Source of the DNA: Rhodanobacter sp. UBA5168
GTDB taxonomy: Bacteria; Pseudomonadota; Gammaproteobacteria; Xanthomonadales; Rhodanobacteraceae
DNA: 15,048 nucleotides
Reading direction: 5' to 3'
Assembly: GCA_002413455.1 (NCBI GenBank)
Contig: DHXA01000111.1
Span: forward strand, 1-15,048
The translations under genes were made by a program, and so were the position numbers. The notes below the pieces were generated by a model. The model saw only the letters and a list, made by a program, of their open reading frames with translations. It searched no databases and was not told the DNA's origin. Shown here piece after piece: positions 14,999 through 15,048 of the stretch (positions are counted from its first letter, which is position 1; each line of letters starts with the position of its first letter).

Positions 14999-15048
14999 TT
15001 ATCTGACGCTCTTCTTGAAGAGTCCGGCCACGGCGAGAGCACGGCGAG
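14999..15048 (-). CDS. Possible 3' end of a gene entering from the right edge
   Basis: On the - strand the frame is open from the window edge and reads RRALAVAGLFKKSVR before a TAA at 15001-14999, ten bases before the bidirectional terminator. That placement and the basic C-terminus suggest the end of a real gene. It is too short to identify. It does not look like the usual C-terminus of cytochrome oxidase subunit III. It could also be chance. Confidence 0.4.
   Translation of the reverse strand, partial: RRALAVAGLFKKSVR

Overview
The window looks like a GC-rich chromosomal segment of a gammaproteobacterium, most likely Xanthomonadales (Rhodanobacter/Dyella-like). This is inferred from the protein sequences and from two gene neighbourhoods: a YqeY/DnaG locus, and a SURF1 / CxxxC protein / CtaA / CtaB heme A cluster beside a divergent twin-transmembrane protein. 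I saw no rRNA, tRNA, CRISPR array, transposase or integrase.

Region 1 (1-3517, + strand) is a housekeeping block: the 3' end of a yqeY-type GatB/YqeY gene, a tiny DUF1328 membrane protein closed by a strong terminator, DNA primase DnaG, and a DedA-family membrane protein. Region 2 (3529-7667, - strand) holds a glutathione S-transferase-like gene, a full-length MgtA-type P-type Mg2+ ATPase, and a small unidentified ORF upstream of it. The long, hairpin-rich stretch upstream of mgtA carries a good -35/-10 pair reading toward mgtA and could form a roughly 620-nt regulatory leader.

Region 3 (8048-9303) is a graveyard. It holds a broken TPR-sulfotransferase gene (+) facing a broken ctaB fragment (-). 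Region 4 (9461-12084) holds the intact versions of the same two genes in the same convergent order, so region 3 is a decayed direct duplicate of region 4 or a remnant of a related locus. The damage in region 3 is explicit: an in-frame TGA, a large internal deletion that removes the PAPS-binding loop, a 1-bp frameshift, and loss of the 5' half of ctaB.

Region 5 (11182-14867) is the heme A / cytochrome oxidase assembly operon, transcribed leftward as SURF1, CxxxC membrane-anchored protein, ctaA, ctaB. Junctions are overlapping or nearly so, which suggests translational coupling. A divergent DUF2909-type twin-TM protein lies to the right. CtaB farnesylates heme B to heme O, CtaA oxidises heme O to heme A, and SURF1 with the CxxxC protein probably helps cofactor insertion into the oxidase. 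A bidirectional terminator near 14963-14988 separates this from a gene whose last codons may enter from the right edge.

Most of the window is ordinary core genome. The parts worth a second look are the decayed sulfotransferase-ctaB module and the structured mgtA upstream region. I found no convincing new defence or mobile system.
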